DNA of 5,495 bases. It comes from CAZIXN01 sp039180415. Its GTDB lineage: Bacteria; Planctomycetota; Phycisphaerae; Phycisphaerales; Phycisphaeraceae. The DNA is taken from NCBI GenBank assembly GCA_039180415.1, contig JBCDDH010000123.1:1-5495 (forward strand). Reading direction: 5' to 3'. Shown here piece after piece: positions 4,576 through 5,495 of this stretch; position 1 is the first letter of the stretch; each line of letters begins with the position of its first letter. A program made the position numbers and the translations under genes. The notes under the pieces were generated by a model that saw nothing but the letters and a program-made list of their open reading frames with translations, had not been told where the DNA came from and did no database searches.

Positions 4576-5495
4576 TCACGCGGGGGGCGTCGCGTCCGAC
4601 GCGACGGCGGAAACCATACGGAACGGCTCGCCGGACAGTTCATCGGCGATCAGCGTGTCGATCGTCTGTTCGAGGCCGAAGGTCGGCGACCAGTCGATCG
4701 TGTCGCGCAGCCTGGACACGTCCGGTAAGCGGTGCGGCGGGTCTTCGAAGCCTTCGCCGTAGACCGCTTCGTAAGGGACGGTCCGGATCGACGAGCCCGT
4801 CCGCCCCGCCGCGGCCGCGCGGGCGATCACCAACTCGGCCAAACCGTGGATCGTGAGCTGACGGTCGCTGCCGACGTTGAACACGCCGCCGAACGCCGCG
4901 CCGCCCGGCGCGTTCATGAGCCCGGTCATCGCCGCGACGACGTCGCGTACGTCGCAGAACGCGCGGGTCTGCCCGCCGTCGCCGTACACCTCCAGCGGCT
5001 CCCCGGCACACGCCCGGGCCACGAACCGTGGGGCGACCATGCCGTACCGCCCCACTTGTCGCGGGCCGATCGTGTTGAACAGCCGCACCACCACCGACTT
5101 CAGGCCGTCCCGCCGGGCCAGGTCGATCGCGAGGTGTTCGTCGAGCGCCTTGGTCAAGCCGTAGCTCCAACGGCTGGCCGTCGTCGGGCCGAACACCAGG
5201 TCCATGTCTTCACGCAGGGGCAGCACCGGACACTTGCCGTAGACCTCGGAACTGGACGCGACCAGCACCGGCACGCCGGCCGCGGAGCAGGCACGCAGCA
5301 CCGCGATCGTGTCGTCGATGTTCGTGGCGATCATGCCCGCCGGGTCGTCCACGATCAGCTTGACGCCCACCGCCGCCGCGAGGTGGTACACCTGCGACAC
5401 GCCTTCGAAGACCGCCGGGGTCTGCAACACGTCCGCGGCCCGACCTTCGACAAGTTCGCAGCCACGCCCGAGGAGATGTTCGACGTTGCGGCGTC
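4576..5495 (-). CDS. NAD-dependent epimerase/dehydratase (extended SDR), N-terminus cut by window
   Basis: A nucleotide-sugar epimerase/dehydratase; 305 residues are visible and the frame runs open off the right edge (first whole codon at 5493-5491). The missing part, about 40 residues, should carry the GxxGxxG dinucleotide-binding motif. What remains is typical of extended SDRs: RRNVEHLLGRGCELVEG at the edge, HLAAAVGV from visible residue 37, the Ser triplet in VASSSEVYGK (80-82), the catalytic YxxxK in WSYGLTKALDEHL (Tyr codon 5161-5163, Lys codon 5149-5151), FNTIGPRQ, YGDGGQTRAFCDVRDVV and FNVGSDRQLTI. It acts in the cytoplasm on an NDP-sugar. The pattern suits UDP-glucose/UDP-GlcNAc 4-epimerases or UDP-glucuronate decarboxylases; motifs alone do not decide. 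A GTG at 5430 is not the true start, because family sequence continues upstream of it. The stop lies 27 bp before the start of the WecA-like gene, so the pair is probably co-transcribed from a promoter outside the window. Confidence 0.92.
   Translation of the reverse strand, partial: RRNVEHLLGRGCELVEGRAADVLQTPAVFEGVSQVYHLAAAVGVKLIVDDPAGMIATNIDDTIAVLRACSAAGVPVLVASSSEVYGKCPVLPLREDMDLVFGPTTASRWSYGLTKALDEHLAIDLARRDGLKSVVVRLFNTIGPRQVGRYGMVAPRFVARACAGEPLEVYGDGGQTRAFCDVRDVVAAMTGLMNAPGGAAFGGVFNVGSDRQLTIHGLAELVIARAAAAGRTGSSIRTVPYEAVYGEGFEDPPHRLPDVSRLRDTIDWSPTFGLEQTIDTLIADELSGEPFRMVSAVASDATPPA

Noticed and set aside
1..5495. Mobile elements, CRISPR arrays, tRNA or rRNA genes
   Set aside because: No transposase or integrase frame, no regularly spaced direct repeats, no paired terminal repeats and no tRNA-like cloverleaf were recognised on reading both strands.

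Overview
The window looks like ordinary chromosomal DNA from a GC-rich bacterium, most likely a planctomycete, perhaps of the Phycisphaerae. The main clue is a short secreted protein with a PEP-CTERM sorting tail ending in an arginine cluster, a type common in that phylum. The long tail on ribosomal protein S2 and the TTCG-rich spacer between rpsB and tsf fit but do not prove it. The assignment comes from reading motifs, not from a database search.

Layout, left to right. Bases 1-312 are mostly non-coding and lead into a plus-strand gene (313-921) for an exported PEP-CTERM protein with a carbohydrate-binding-like beta-sandwich. It meets the minus-strand genes at a strong hairpin with A and T tracts on its two sides (944-975), which can end transcription from both directions. 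On the minus strand follow tsf (EF-Ts, 1004-1825) and rpsB (S2, 1954-2826), in transcription order rpsB then tsf. They have a clear sigma70-type promoter at 3035-3062 and a leader of about 200 nt that opens with a stable hairpin. Upstream of that promoter are two more minus-strand genes, 27 bp apart: a nucleotide-sugar epimerase/dehydratase of the extended SDR family (4576 to beyond the right edge) and a polyprenyl-phosphate sugar-1-phosphate transferase of the WecA/TagO family (3112-4548).

How they work together. rpsB and tsf are a classic translation pair: the small-subunit protein S2 and the nucleotide-exchange factor for EF-Tu. The epimerase and the WecA-like enzyme form a plausible surface-glycan module: one makes or interconverts a nucleotide sugar, the other puts the first sugar phosphate on the lipid carrier. 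The PEP-CTERM protein is probably an independent, envelope-sorted cargo.

No mobile element, CRISPR array, tRNA, rRNA or obviously new multi-gene system is visible. The points most worth a second look are the rpsB leader, the rpsB-tsf spacer (a terminator-like hairpin plus degenerate repeats) and the extra C-terminal tails on S2 and the WecA-like protein.
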